This document shows positions 55,312 to 63,617 of a DNA stretch of 64,000 nt, in pieces. The notes below the pieces were generated by a model, which saw nothing but the letters and a program-made list of their open reading frames with translations, was not told where the DNA came from and searched no databases. This DNA comes from Synechococcus sp. PCC 7335. GTDB lineage: Bacteria; Cyanobacteriota; Cyanobacteriia; Phormidesmidales; Phormidesmidaceae. The translations under genes and the position numbers were made by a program. How positions within the stretch are numbered: position 1 is the stretch's first letter; every line of letters starts with the position of its first letter. The stretch spans positions 1,979,155 to 2,043,154 of the forward strand of contig NZ_DS989904.1 of the NCBI RefSeq assembly GCF_000155595.1, read 5' to 3'.

Positions 55312-56142
55312 ATGCGAGCATTCATCTCCCTCACAAAAAGCCGTCAGTTCTTGATATTGTCTATCGCTGCTAGCCTAGCGTTTGTTCACGTCAGCCTAGC
55401 ATGGGCAGCTGATGATACCAATCTACTGTTTAACAGCCTGATCTTTTGGCCCGCCGCATTCGTGCTATGTAAGGAAGTAGATCCGCCTCGAGCTCCGTCA
55501 AGTGGGTGGGTGTATCTGGGTGTGGGAATACTATTGACCACTCTAGTAAGTGGAGTACTAGTGAAAGGAGACTTTCTTTATCTGTACCCCTTCTTGGTAG
55601 GGATAGGCTCGGTGATAACGCTTGCAGGCCTGTCTGGTTCTGGTAAGTATTGGAAACCTTTGACGCTTCTATTTGTCTTGGGGGTTCCTGAGATTTTGAT
55701 GTTTGCTTTGATTAATCCTGCGCCGCTAACGGCTCGCTTTGCCGACATCATCCTTTGGTATACAGGGTATGATGTTGTTCTAGATGGCGTTTGGCTGCAT
55801 CTTCCGGGTGGAAGTGTCGAAGTAAACCAGGCATGCTCTGGGCTACGGGCGATGACGCGGTTACTAGGTATGGCCGTGTTAGCGCTGCTGTGCTTACCTC
55901 GACGCTGGACTTTGGGTCAGGTTGTAATGCTGCCTGTTATTAGCATCGTTATTGCCTTTTTATCAAACAGCATAAGGGTGGCTTTGTTAGCAATTCTAAA
56001 GGCGACCAATCGCCCAGCCGCCTTCGACTCATTGCATGGAGGCAGCACTTCTCAGCTCTTTTCCATTGCTAGCATCGTGCTGCTGATGGGTGTTGTGTGG
56101 TTGTTGATTCAATACCCATCTGCTGAAGGCGAGCCCAACTGA
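55312..56142 (+). CDS. crtA: Cyanoexosortase (exosortase/archaeosortase family)
   Basis: Polytopic membrane transpeptidase that cuts PEP-CTERM proteins at the sorting signal and passes them on, perhaps to a lipid or glycan carrier. 276 residues with about eight hydrophobic helices. The catalytic triad of the family is present: C175 in VNQACSGLRAM, R222 in LSNSIRVALL and H242 in FDSLHGGST. I call the A type because an HpsJ-like gene follows in the way known for cyanoexosortase A; type A versus B is not certain. ATG start. Confidence 0.9.
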   Translation: MRAFISLTKSRQFLILSIAASLAFVHVSLAWAADDTNLLFNSLIFWPAAFVLCKEVDPPRAPSSGWVYLGVGILLTTLVSGVLVKGDFLYLYPFLVGIGSVITLAGLSGSGKYWKPLTLLFVLGVPEILMFALINPAPLTARFADIILWYTGYDVVLDGVWLHLPGGSVEVNQACSGLRAMTRLLGMAVLALLCLPRRWTLGQVVMLPVISIVIAFLSNSIRVALLAILKATNRPAAFDSLHGGSTSQLFSIASIVLLMGVVWLLIQYPSAEGEPN

Positions 56143-56163
56143 AATAACTAGCCAACTAATCTT

Positions 56164-56931
56164 ATGAGCCATCCTAGAACATTCTCTCACGTAACACCTA
56201 GCGATAATCAGATAGGCTATTCATCTCTTAGCGCGCCACATACGGCCACTATTAAAATCATTCGACTGGTTGGGTATGGCTTACTGCTGCTATTTTTGCT
56301 AGACCTGGTGGCTATGATCTTCCCTTTTGACTTCAAAAACCCCGTTTGGGAGTTTCAGCGCTTTGGAGAACTGGTCGAAAGGTCAGCTGTTCCTCTAATC
56401 GGGCTAGCAATGATCTTTTATGAAGAAAATATGTTGCGCTCAGCCCTCGAACGACGTTTTCTGAAGGTACTTTCTTGGACTACCTTGATCACGGGAATTG
56501 GGTTCATATTACTCATTCCTATTGCGGTGAGCAATGCCAATCGAATTAATATCGCCAATGTAGAGCAGGCCACTGCTCAGTACGCTCAGCAACAGGAACA
56601 AGCTGCTGTCATAGAGCAGCGGCTCAATGAGGCTGAGCCTAGCGAACTCGCCAGTTTTTTGGCAAGTCAAGGTCAGCCGACTGAGGGCAGAACGCCAAAC
56701 GAGGTCAAAGAGACTGTTTTGAGCGAACTTGCATTGGATAGGCAGCAGGCGAAGAGCCAGTTTGAATCAGCCAAGGCCCAGCGACATCGAGATTTACTTT
56801 CGGATGCTTTGAAATGGTCGGTGGGTGCTGTTATTTCCGGTATTCTGTTTATATATCTTTGGGTTTTGACTGGGCGGTGTAGGGAAAGTATGCGGCCTCA
56901 GCCTGTCAAGTCTAAGAAGCAGTTCCGTTAG
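56164..56931 (+). CDS. HpsJ-like protein, cyanoexosortase-associated
   Basis: Membrane protein of 255 residues resembling HpsJ, which in filamentous cyanobacteria belongs to the hormogonium polysaccharide cluster. Predicted helices at about 32-55, 75-90, 100-125 and 215-235. Between the third and fourth lies a coiled-coil-like stretch rich in Gln and Glu (ATAQYAQQQEQAAVIEQRLN). It starts 21 bp after the exosortase stop, so the two are co-transcribed. The family is known as exosortase-associated, but its exact job is unknown. Confidence 0.8.
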   Translation: MSHPRTFSHVTPSDNQIGYSSLSAPHTATIKIIRLVGYGLLLLFLLDLVAMIFPFDFKNPVWEFQRFGELVERSAVPLIGLAMIFYEENMLRSALERRFLKVLSWTTLITGIGFILLIPIAVSNANRINIANVEQATAQYAQQQEQAAVIEQRLNEAEPSELASFLASQGQPTEGRTPNEVKETVLSELALDRQQAKSQFESAKAQRHRDLLSDALKWSVGAVISGILFIYLWVLTGRCRESMRPQPVKSKKQFR

Positions 56932-57807
56932 GGCTGGAAATCAGGCTATTGCATCAAAGTCTAAGCTATTTCCTCAGCAGATTTGGGATAAACTCACCGA
57001 CTTTAGGACACTCGTGTCAGGATAATGGTTGTCCTAGATATATTACTCTTCAATGAATTTAGGCAGAAGAAAACTGAAAAGTAGCATTTTGAAGCAGGTT
57101 CATTAGTGAGAAGAGCGTTTCAAAGCCTTGCTCCAACGTGGGAACTGAAAAGACTTTCAGCCATCTCGTAGCTTCTGACTTCGACGCCAGGTCTTGTTAG
57201 CTTTCGTAATACTCATTGATGAATCTGACTGTAGGGCTAGCAGTTTGCAGTGATACCATCGCTGACATAGGGCACAGCTTCTTACCAGTCTTCTTTTCCT
57301 CGTGAGGCATTGAAGAGCAGTGTAGCGTTTCTCGGATGCATACTTACAGGAAAGGCTACGCCCAAGAAGAACATGACACTTACCCCATGCTTTACCAAGC
57401 TCTTAGCTAGCAAACTTGTAACCCAGCTAATTGATTAACGCTTTAACCGAGTGAAAGTCACTTGAACTGAAAGTCTTGTTCACATCTTTGGGTAACGCTT
57501 TTGCATTTAGGCCTTGCGTCGACGGTACTCTGACAAAACCAGAGAGCACATGTTGTTTTTTTTAGTTGAGAGAATGGATATACTAGAAGCCTTTGTCCAG
57601 AGAGCTTGGGGCGTGATAGCTTTATGTCTTTTGCTCCAAGCTCTCCTTTGCTTTGATAGTCCTATCACTTCGAGTTCATACTTGGAACTACTGACTGCAG
57701 GCGTACAAGTCAGGAAAAGCCATAGAAGGTATGTTGGATTGGCTCTTCTCAGCAGCAGTTCAGTTTTGTCAGGTTAGATTGGTGCTGACAAGTCATGCTT
57801 TTCCTCT
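56932..57807. other. 876-bp spacer, possibly gene remains
   Basis: No intact gene. It contains the second copy of the dispersed two-block element (57333-57362). An 87-codon frame from a TTG at 57514 (or 76 codons from the ATG at 57550) has a hydrophobic middle but no recognised family and no good ribosome site. On the minus strand short stop-free pieces can be read but none resembles a transposase I know. Confidence 0.4.
57333..57362. repeat. Dispersed two-block element, copy 2
   Basis: CGGATGCATACT (57333-57344), eight variable bases, AGGCTACGCC (57353-57362). Same blocks and spacing as 13441-13470. Confidence 0.7.
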
Positions 57808-58677
57808 ATGTCTTTGCGATCGCTCTTCACAGATATCTCCGCTGCCTTTTCAAGCGTCTACAGCGGCTGGATTCTATGGAATTTGTTCTTAGCACTCGTT
57901 CCCTTGTTTCTTAGCTTCGTGCTGTTTCGGCGAGAAGCGCTATCAAGGGCTAAGCTTTGGGGCTCGGTTGTCCTAATTAGCTTGGTCGGTATTGTTGGCG
58001 TTCAACCTCGGCTACCTAGAATAGTAAGGGCCCAGATGCGGCTGATGAGTGCGCTGATGGCTGGTGAGACCTCAGCGCAGCTCAAGGTAGTTTGGTGGAT
58101 TGCGCTATTGCTTATTTCTATAGGCATGAGCTATTTCCTATTCAATCGACCTAGGAGCGCTCGGACTTTTTTGTGGTGGCTTGGGCTAGTTGGCTTTATT
58201 GCGTTTTTACCCAATGCACCCTACGTACTAACCGATATCATTCACCTGATCAAGGGCACTAGGGGTAGCGGTATTCAGGTCTGGCTGATTGCTTTAGTTT
58301 TTATTCCTCTGCATACGGTAGCTATTCTCTTAGGCTTCGAGGCTTATGTCCTTTCTATTCTCAACCAAGCCTACTATCTCAAGAAAAGAGGAAATGAGCG
58401 GTTCATCCTGCCTTCTGAGCTTTTAATCCATGCACTAAGCGCTATTGGTATCTATCTAGGTCGGTTTGTACGTCTCAATAGCTGGGATATTGCTACCGAC
58501 CCAACCAGCGTACTGATGATCACACTCAACACGCTGACAACCAGGCGCCCGGCGGCTGTGGTATTTGTTACTTTTGTGATTCTGACGGTGCTCTACTGGA
58601 TTATGAAACAGATAACGCTAGGTATTAAGCTGCGTATCTACTACCGCAAGCAAGGCATCGACGTGCTCGATCTTTGA
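57808..58677 (+). CDS. DUF1361 integral membrane protein
   Basis: Polytopic membrane protein of 289 residues, function unknown. About seven hydrophobic helices. The family hallmark FLPNAPYVLTDIIHL lies near residue 133, between helices. The C-terminus RIYYRKQGIDVLDL is short and basic. Its role is not known. It follows the exosortase locus on the same strand but 877 bp away, so a functional tie is only positional. Confidence 0.85.
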   Translation: MSLRSLFTDISAAFSSVYSGWILWNLFLALVPLFLSFVLFRREALSRAKLWGSVVLISLVGIVGVQPRLPRIVRAQMRLMSALMAGETSAQLKVVWWIALLLISIGMSYFLFNRPRSARTFLWWLGLVGFIAFLPNAPYVLTDIIHLIKGTRGSGIQVWLIALVFIPLHTVAILLGFEAYVLSILNQAYYLKKRGNERFILPSELLIHALSAIGIYLGRFVRLNSWDIATDPTSVLMITLNTLTTRRPAAVVFVTFVILTVLYWIMKQITLGIKLRIYYRKQGIDVLDL

Positions 58678-58816
58678 TGATCGTAAAAATAGGTTTCCAG
58701 TAGTTGCCTAGCAACGAAGATACTGGGACTAGGCTGAATCGTATTAGCCTAGTCTAGGCTGACTAATCATGATTTTCTGCACTGATAATATCCGACTGCT
58801 TCAGCAGTCTGTAATA

Positions 58817-59104
58817 CTAGCCGACTGTTTCAGGCTCAAGGCGCTCAGTAGGAAAGTCAAAGCATTCGACAGGCCAACTAGACAGCCGAATCACGGCCTG
58901 GTACGCCCAATCCGTAGGAAAGACATCAGCAAAAGCAGACGGAAACTGCCCAGGCGCGCAAGTCACAGGCATTTGATCAGTATCAGTTCCTTGCTCTAGA
59001 ACGTCTATCGGTACCTGAACGGGTGGAAGTGATGGCGGCGAATCTTCTTGAGAGATATTAACGGGCGTTACGATAAGTAGTGCGGAAGCAAGCAGAAATT
59101 CCAT
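58817..59104 (-). CDS. Small exported protein with partial SLH-like motif
   Basis: About 95 residues. N-terminal signal peptide (EFLLASALLIVTPVN), a Pro-rich linker, then CAPGQFPSAFADVFPTDWAY followed by QAVIRLSSWPVECFDFP. The stretch F-x-D-V-x4-W-A-x-x-A-V-x-x-L is the core of an S-layer homology (SLH) domain, but only one partial unit is present and two cysteines flank it. Start is the ATG at 59104; the frame is open to a TTG three codons earlier. It could be a small periplasmic protein or a truncated relative of SLH proteins. Confidence 0.6.
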   Translation of the reverse strand: MEFLLASALLIVTPVNISQEDSPPSLPPVQVPIDVLEQGTDTDQMPVTCAPGQFPSAFADVFPTDWAYQAVIRLSSWPVECFDFPTERLEPETVG

Positions 59105-59186
59105 TGCAGACAATTTGTATCGTTGTTTCTTGAATCATAGTTGATACTGCGAAGTGCAGTACTCGCCTAGGCAAAGGCAGCCTGAA

Positions 59187-60776
59187 TTACTCATAGCCCA
59201 GCGCACAGCCGTCTTTGCGTGGGTCAGATCCGCCGACTAGACCACCCGATTCGTCGATCCAGATGGCTTGTCCGCCGCCGTGAGGTAGAACGGTGGGAAC
59301 AACTTTGTGTCCAAGCTGGGTAAGTTTGTCTGTGACTATAGTTGGAATGCCACGTTCAATTTCACACGTTTTGCCATCGTGGAAGACTCGCGGGAAGTCT
59401 AGTGCTGACTGTATATCCATGCGATAGTCCAACAGGTTGGTCAGGAAGTGGGCATGACCAGTGGGTTGATACGCTCCGCCCATGACGCCAAAGGGCATGA
59501 TAGTGCGACCTGCTTTTTTGAGCATGCCAGGGATAATGGTGTGCAGCGGGCGTTTGTAGGGCGCGATCGCATTTCGGTGACCTTCTTCTAGTACAAACCC
59601 TGCCCCTCGGTTCTGCAACACCACTCCTGTCTTTGGACTCACCAGCCCACTGCCAAACCCGTGAAAAACAGAGTTGATAAAGCTCACCGCGTTCCCGTCC
59701 TCATCTACAACGCACAGATAAACTGTGTCGGGATGCGTTGGAAAATCTGACTCTTCTAACGGCGGCATGACGCTATCTATACTGATCTTGGCTCGTAGCT
59801 CAGCGGCATACTCTTTAGATAGGAGCCACTCTAGAGGAATATCGGCTTGAGCTGGATCGGCTACGTAGCGATCGCGCACCCCATAAGCCAGTTTTGCTGC
59901 CTCGCATTCCAAATGCAGTCGCTCAGCGCTCATCGGTGCGTAGTCTGTCAAAGAACAGTCCGAGAGAATATTCAACATAATCAGCGCGGTCAGTCCCTGG
60001 CCATTCGGCGGACACTCGAATACGTCGTATCCCCTGTACTGCGTGGAGATCGGCGTGACGTATTCAGCCTGGGCTGCGGCAAAATCTTCTAAGGTGTGGA
60101 GTCCGCCTAGCGATTGCAGATAGGCGACGATATCTTCGGCCACTTCTCCTGTGTAGAAGGCCTCTCGCCCATTGTCAGCAATTAGCTGCAAAGTGTGACC
60201 AAGTTCTGGCTGCTGATGGTGATCGCCTGCTTTAGGGGCTTCTCCGTTTACCAACAGCATTCGCGCTGCATTATCTGTTGCCCGTAGCTTTTTCTTCAGA
60301 TGGGCCCAGTCATAGGCCACTCTAGGATGAACCGTGTATCCTTCTGTCGCTAGCCTAATCGCAGGCGCAAGCAGTTGAGGAAAGTCTATGCGGCCATAGT
60401 CACTGTGTAGCTTGCACCAGGCATCTACCGCGCCTGGCACCGTCACCGAATGCGGGCTCTGTAGAGATATCTGTTTCATCCCCTGATTTAGAAACCAGCT
60501 CAACTCAGCCGCAGCAGGTGCTTTGCCCGAGCCATTGAGTGCGATCACTTGATTAGAATCAGCTGGGGCGTAGAGCACAAAGCAGTCGCCACCGATGCCT
60601 GTGGCTTGAGGCTCGACAATACATAAGACGGCTGAAGCTGTGATCGCTGCATCCACCGCATTCCCACCAGATCGCAGCATATCAACTGCCGTTAGTGTCG
60701 CCAGTGAATGAGAAGTTGCGGCCATCCCCTTTTGAGCATAGGCAGGAGAGCGCCCAGGTAGTTGAAAATCTCGCAT
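59187..60776 (-). CDS. ggt: Gamma-glutamyltransferase
   Basis: N-terminal-nucleophile enzyme that cleaves gamma-glutamyl bonds, as in glutathione. 529 residues. The precursor is expected to self-cut before T351 in THPDT-VYLCVVDEDGNAVSF; the glycine-rich GGSDPRKDG is near the C-terminus. Other family stretches are GGNAVDAAITA and EPQATGIGGDCF. No clear signal peptide is seen at the start MRDFQLPGRSPAYAQKGMAA, so it may be cytoplasmic, unlike E. coli GGT. The gene has no same-strand partner close by. Confidence 0.92.
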   Translation of the reverse strand: MRDFQLPGRSPAYAQKGMAATSHSLATLTAVDMLRSGGNAVDAAITASAVLCIVEPQATGIGGDCFVLYAPADSNQVIALNGSGKAPAAAELSWFLNQGMKQISLQSPHSVTVPGAVDAWCKLHSDYGRIDFPQLLAPAIRLATEGYTVHPRVAYDWAHLKKKLRATDNAARMLLVNGEAPKAGDHHQQPELGHTLQLIADNGREAFYTGEVAEDIVAYLQSLGGLHTLEDFAAAQAEYVTPISTQYRGYDVFECPPNGQGLTALIMLNILSDCSLTDYAPMSAERLHLECEAAKLAYGVRDRYVADPAQADIPLEWLLSKEYAAELRAKISIDSVMPPLEESDFPTHPDTVYLCVVDEDGNAVSFINSVFHGFGSGLVSPKTGVVLQNRGAGFVLEEGHRNAIAPYKRPLHTIIPGMLKKAGRTIMPFGVMGGAYQPTGHAHFLTNLLDYRMDIQSALDFPRVFHDGKTCEIERGIPTIVTDKLTQLGHKVVPTVLPHGGGQAIWIDESGGLVGGSDPRKDGCALGYE

Positions 60777-61123
60777 CAGAAATAGTGACTAAAGCTTCAA
60801 ACTACAGCAATTTGCGCTTAGCTCTCACTATAGCTTTTGCTCAGATTCAAAAGTCAGAGAATTATAGAGAAAGGTGGCTTCTGGAAAGAACAACGTCACG
60901 ACCTAGAACCGTTTCTACTAAAGCGTGATAACTTTGTAGGCTTTTGCTAATCGAGATTTTCTCATTTGTTTTTGACGAAGAGCGAGCTGATTCCTACGCT
61001 GCTAGAACAGCTAAACTAGCCCCGTTGCGTGACACCCTTCACTAACTAATATGTCACGGAGTAATATGTCACGGAAGCTCTAGTTCTAAGACGTAGAGAA
61101 GAGATGGGTTCGTAAACATTCTC
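60777..61123. other. Intergenic region GGT-LuxR gene
   Basis: A 347-bp spacer between two minus-strand genes, with the tandem duplication at 61045-61074. A 77-codon plus-strand frame overlapping the ggt start is only a shadow. No other element recognised. Confidence 0.4.
61045..61074. repeat. 15-bp two-copy tandem duplication
   Basis: ACTAATATGTCACGG (61045-61059) and AGTAATATGTCACGG (61060-61074) differ at one position. They lie just downstream of the LuxR-type gene. Confidence 0.9.
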
Positions 61124-61810
61124 CTACGAGTTCCTTTGTGCTCTAGAGATCTGTGTCACCATCTGCGTTCGAGATCGTACCTTAAGCTTGCGATACATTC
61201 GCTTTAGCGCCTGCTTAACAGAATTCTCCGTAATCCATAGCTCACTACCGATCTCCGCATTAGTTCTACCCAAAGCCACTAGGTTAGCAATCTCTAGCTC
61301 ACGCGGCGTCAGCTGATCGCTCACTAGGATGGAGGTCTTGGAGTTTAGGGGTAGCGTGTAGCGTAATACGGCCGTACGCTCCGATAGATGCAAACAGATA
61401 GCGCTTAGATCCGTGACATCTTGAGCGTTGAAGGCAGGCATAGTCTTGTTGCGAGTGCAGCCTACTGAGCCGACTATCTGTCCTGCTTGAATAAGGGGGC
61501 CTACCATGACGTGCCAATGATCCGGACGAGGACAAATAATCTTCCAGGCTTTTGGTGTAGTCACCATTTCCTCGTGGACTGGCGTGTGGTGTTCTGTCAT
61601 GTATCCAGCCAGCGGATTGCGATCAACAGAAAGAGCTACATCTAGCACCCTGCGCAGTTTAGGACTGGCCTGCTTCCACTGGTCAAAGAAAAAGATACCA
61701 GCGCGACTAGCTTCAAAGTACTCCATTAGTGCAGGTGTGAGGTGCGATCGCATCTCGGCCCTATCATTAACCTGTTGAATTGCTTCAAATAGAAGCTGCA
61801 AGGAGGTCAT
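61124..61810 (-). CDS. LuxR-type transcriptional regulator with GAF-like sensor
   Basis: DNA-binding regulator of about 228 residues. The C-terminal LuxR HTH is clear: TPRELEIANLVALGRTNAEI then ITENSVKQALKRMYRKLKVR. The N-terminal 150 residues look like a GAF-type sensor (SRAGIFFFDQW, VMVGPLIQAGQIVGSVGCTR) with cysteines that could respond to a ligand or redox state. I start it at the ATG at 61810 (MTSLQLLFEAIQQ); the frame continues to a TTG at 61870 but the extra residues are low-complexity. It is divergent from the DJ-1 gene and probably controls it. Confidence 0.8.
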   Translation of the reverse strand: MTSLQLLFEAIQQVNDRAEMRSHLTPALMEYFEASRAGIFFFDQWKQASPKLRRVLDVALSVDRNPLAGYMTEHHTPVHEEMVTTPKAWKIICPRPDHWHVMVGPLIQAGQIVGSVGCTRNKTMPAFNAQDVTDLSAICLHLSERTAVLRYTLPLNSKTSILVSDQLTPRELEIANLVALGRTNAEIGSELWITENSVKQALKRMYRKLKVRSRTQMVTQISRAQRNS

Positions 61811-61924
61811 TGCTCTACCCATTACTCTAGCTGTTCTGCTGGCCATTGCGCTGGCCTTTGCTCTGGTCAAAGAGTACTCGATCGAGGTCTTTGCCCAGCC
61901 AACTGCTCTTTCTAGTATAGGGAC

Positions 61925-61938
61925 AGGACAAAAGTCCT
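61925..61938. promoter_or_regulatory. Palindrome in the LuxR / DJ-1 divergent promoter
   Basis: AGGAC-AAAA-GTCCT, a 5-bp inverted repeat 43 bp before the DJ-1 start. A possible operator for the divergent LuxR-type regulator, but short enough to be chance. Confidence 0.3.
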
Positions 61939-61980
61939 ATTACACCGTTCCTAAACACGATTATCAGCAAGGAGCAATAT

Positions 61981-62664
61981 ATGCACATGCCAGAAATGCC
62001 CAGCTACGCGATCGGTCTTGTTTTCTACCCTGGCATGACCGCCCTCGACGTTATCGGGCCACAGACCGTGTTCAGCTCGCTTCCCGGCGTTCAGATTCAT
62101 CGCCTTTGGAAGACACTAAACCCAATTACTACAGATGACGGTATGGTCATCACACCCGATACGACCTTCGCAGAAAGCCCGCCTCTAGACGTTATCTGCA
62201 TCGGCGGTGGCTTGGGCCAAAACGCAGTCGTAGATGATGCAGAGATACTAGACTTTCTATCGAGGCAGGGCAAAGACGCTAAGTTTGTGACCTCGGTGTG
62301 CGGTGGGTCCGAATTTCTAGCGAGAGCAGGATTACTAAACGGCTATCGCGCGGCAACTCACTGGGCGGCACGAGAGAAATTAGCCAGCCTAGGCGTTGCC
62401 GTTGGCACAGAGCGAGTTGTGGTAGACCGCAACCGTATGACTGGCGGTGGTGTAACTGCAGGCATCGACTTTGGCCTTACTGTCGCCGCGGCGCTCTACG
62501 ATGAGGATACTGCAAAGATTGCGCAGCTCCTCATGGAGTACGATCCAGCCCCTCCTTTTGATGCAGGTTCTCCTGAGAAAGCGGGTCCTGCGGTAGTCGA
62601 GAAGGCGATTTCTTTTGTATCAGGTAGCTTTGATCAAGTGAAAGCGAAGGGAGTTGAGATATGA
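61981..62664 (+). CDS. DJ-1/PfpI family protein, isonitrile-hydratase-like
   Basis: Class-I glutamine amidotransferase-like protein of 227 residues, close in layout to Pseudomonas isonitrile hydratase InhA: SLPGVQIHRLWK, DVICIGGGLGQNA, AKFVTSVCGGSEFL, ATHWAAREK, TGGGVTAGIDFGL and EYDPAPPFDAGSP. The nucleophile elbow cysteine is C107; InhA has C-T at this spot, here it is C-G, so the same hydration activity is doubtful. AAGGAG stands seven bases before the ATG. The next gene overlaps by 4 bp. Confidence 0.85.
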   Translation: MHMPEMPSYAIGLVFYPGMTALDVIGPQTVFSSLPGVQIHRLWKTLNPITTDDGMVITPDTTFAESPPLDVICIGGGLGQNAVVDDAEILDFLSRQGKDAKFVTSVCGGSEFLARAGLLNGYRAATHWAAREKLASLGVAVGTERVVVDRNRMTGGGVTAGIDFGLTVAAALYDEDTAKIAQLLMEYDPAPPFDAGSPEKAGPAVVEKAISFVSGSFDQVKAKGVEI

Positions 62665-63086
62665 AAACCACCACAGAAATTGATTCCACAACGATGTTAC
62701 TTCACTCAGGTGATGACCCCACTGGGTGGAAGCAGCACGTTTTCTATGGAATGACAATTGCCTTTAATCTATGCCTAGTAGCTCAGGTGATGACAGTTGG
62801 TGTTGCCTACTTTAACAATCCGGTTTGGTGGAATGTTCATGTCTGGCTAGTACGTGGATACAGCGGACTGCCTCTGCTGCTCTGGGCAGGAACGTGGTTT
62901 GTTCCACTTCCTAGCAAAATTCGCTCGCTTTCAATGGGCTTAGTTGTCTTACTTGGGCTACAGTTCTGTAGCATTCACCTCAGAACACCTTTCCATCTAG
63001 AAGTGCTTCATCCTTTAGTCGGCTTCTCGCTGTTTTATCTATCTTCAAGTCTTGTCCATTCAGTTGCGCGCAGCAAATCCTCATGA
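62661..63086 (+). CDS. DUF6220-like small membrane protein
   Basis: Membrane protein of 141 residues with about four hydrophobic helices and His-containing stretches (NVHVWLVRGYSGLPLLLWAG, CSIHLRTPFHLEVLHPLVGF). The His/Gly-spaced helices are suggestive of a small heme- or metal-binding membrane protein, but this is speculative. ATG overlaps the DJ-1 stop (ATGA), so the two are translationally coupled. Function unknown. Confidence 0.7.
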   Translation: MKTTTEIDSTTMLLHSGDDPTGWKQHVFYGMTIAFNLCLVAQVMTVGVAYFNNPVWWNVHVWLVRGYSGLPLLLWAGTWFVPLPSKIRSLSMGLVVLLGLQFCSIHLRTPFHLEVLHPLVGFSLFYLSSSLVHSVARSKSS

Positions 63087-63172
63087 CCTCGAAGGCTGAT
63101 GTCATTGAATAGTTAAGCCGTAGATAGCTAGCAACGACATGAATACACTGTAAGTGTTATTGCCTGCGAGCT

Positions 63173-63580
63173 TTATACTCTAGTACTACGCTTGTCCTCT
63201 TTGTTTCTGCAGCCGCCGCACATTGTCGTACCCGTCATCCTTATTGCCAGAGCCAGCCCCCAGCCTAGCAACGGGTAGATAGCCCAGGTAACAGCTCCTG
63301 CTATCCAAACGTTCAAGATCAGTAGGAAGGTGTTGGTAGACAAATACGGCAATAGCTCGAACCGATAGAATCGCTGACGGCGCTGCTGCTTTTTCTGCTG
63401 CTGCGCTTTTTGCACGGTCCAAGATTCGACGGCATAATTCAGCGTTGCTTCATCGATAGATAGCTCTTTAGCCATCTCATTTAACTGTGCTTCTGAAGAC
63501 ATATCTCGTCTCATTGCAATTGTTAGGATCTGCTGTACATCTTCTGAGGAGAATGTTCTCAGCTCGTTTTTAGTACTCAT
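63173..63580 (-). CDS. 2TM domain-containing protein
   Basis: About 135 residues. An N-terminal helical cytoplasmic part (about 1-60), SSEDVQQILTIAMRRD with SIDEATLNYAVESWT, then a basic Gln/Arg/Lys-rich linker and two transmembrane helices (about 80-98 and 100-118), ending in CGGCRNKEDK with a C-x-x-C pair. The ATG at 63580 has a strong GGAGG nine bases upstream, which decides against the TTG at 63595. Function unknown; the two-helix layout is found beside or fused to kinases and regulators in other bacteria. Confidence 0.7.
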   Translation of the reverse strand: MSTKNELRTFSSEDVQQILTIAMRRDMSSEAQLNEMAKELSIDEATLNYAVESWTVQKAQQQKKQQRRQRFYRFELLPYLSTNTFLLILNVWIAGAVTWAIYPLLGWGLALAIRMTGTTMCGGCRNKEDKRSTRV

Positions 63581-63617
63581 ATCACTGTCCTCCAAGGCGT
63601 ACTATTGTTTGGATACG

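Noticed and set aside
57514..57777. 87-codon plus-strand open frame between the HpsJ-like and DUF1361 genes
   Set aside because: TTG start, no ribosome site, no recognised family; only a hydrophobic middle stretch. Kept as part of the spacer description.
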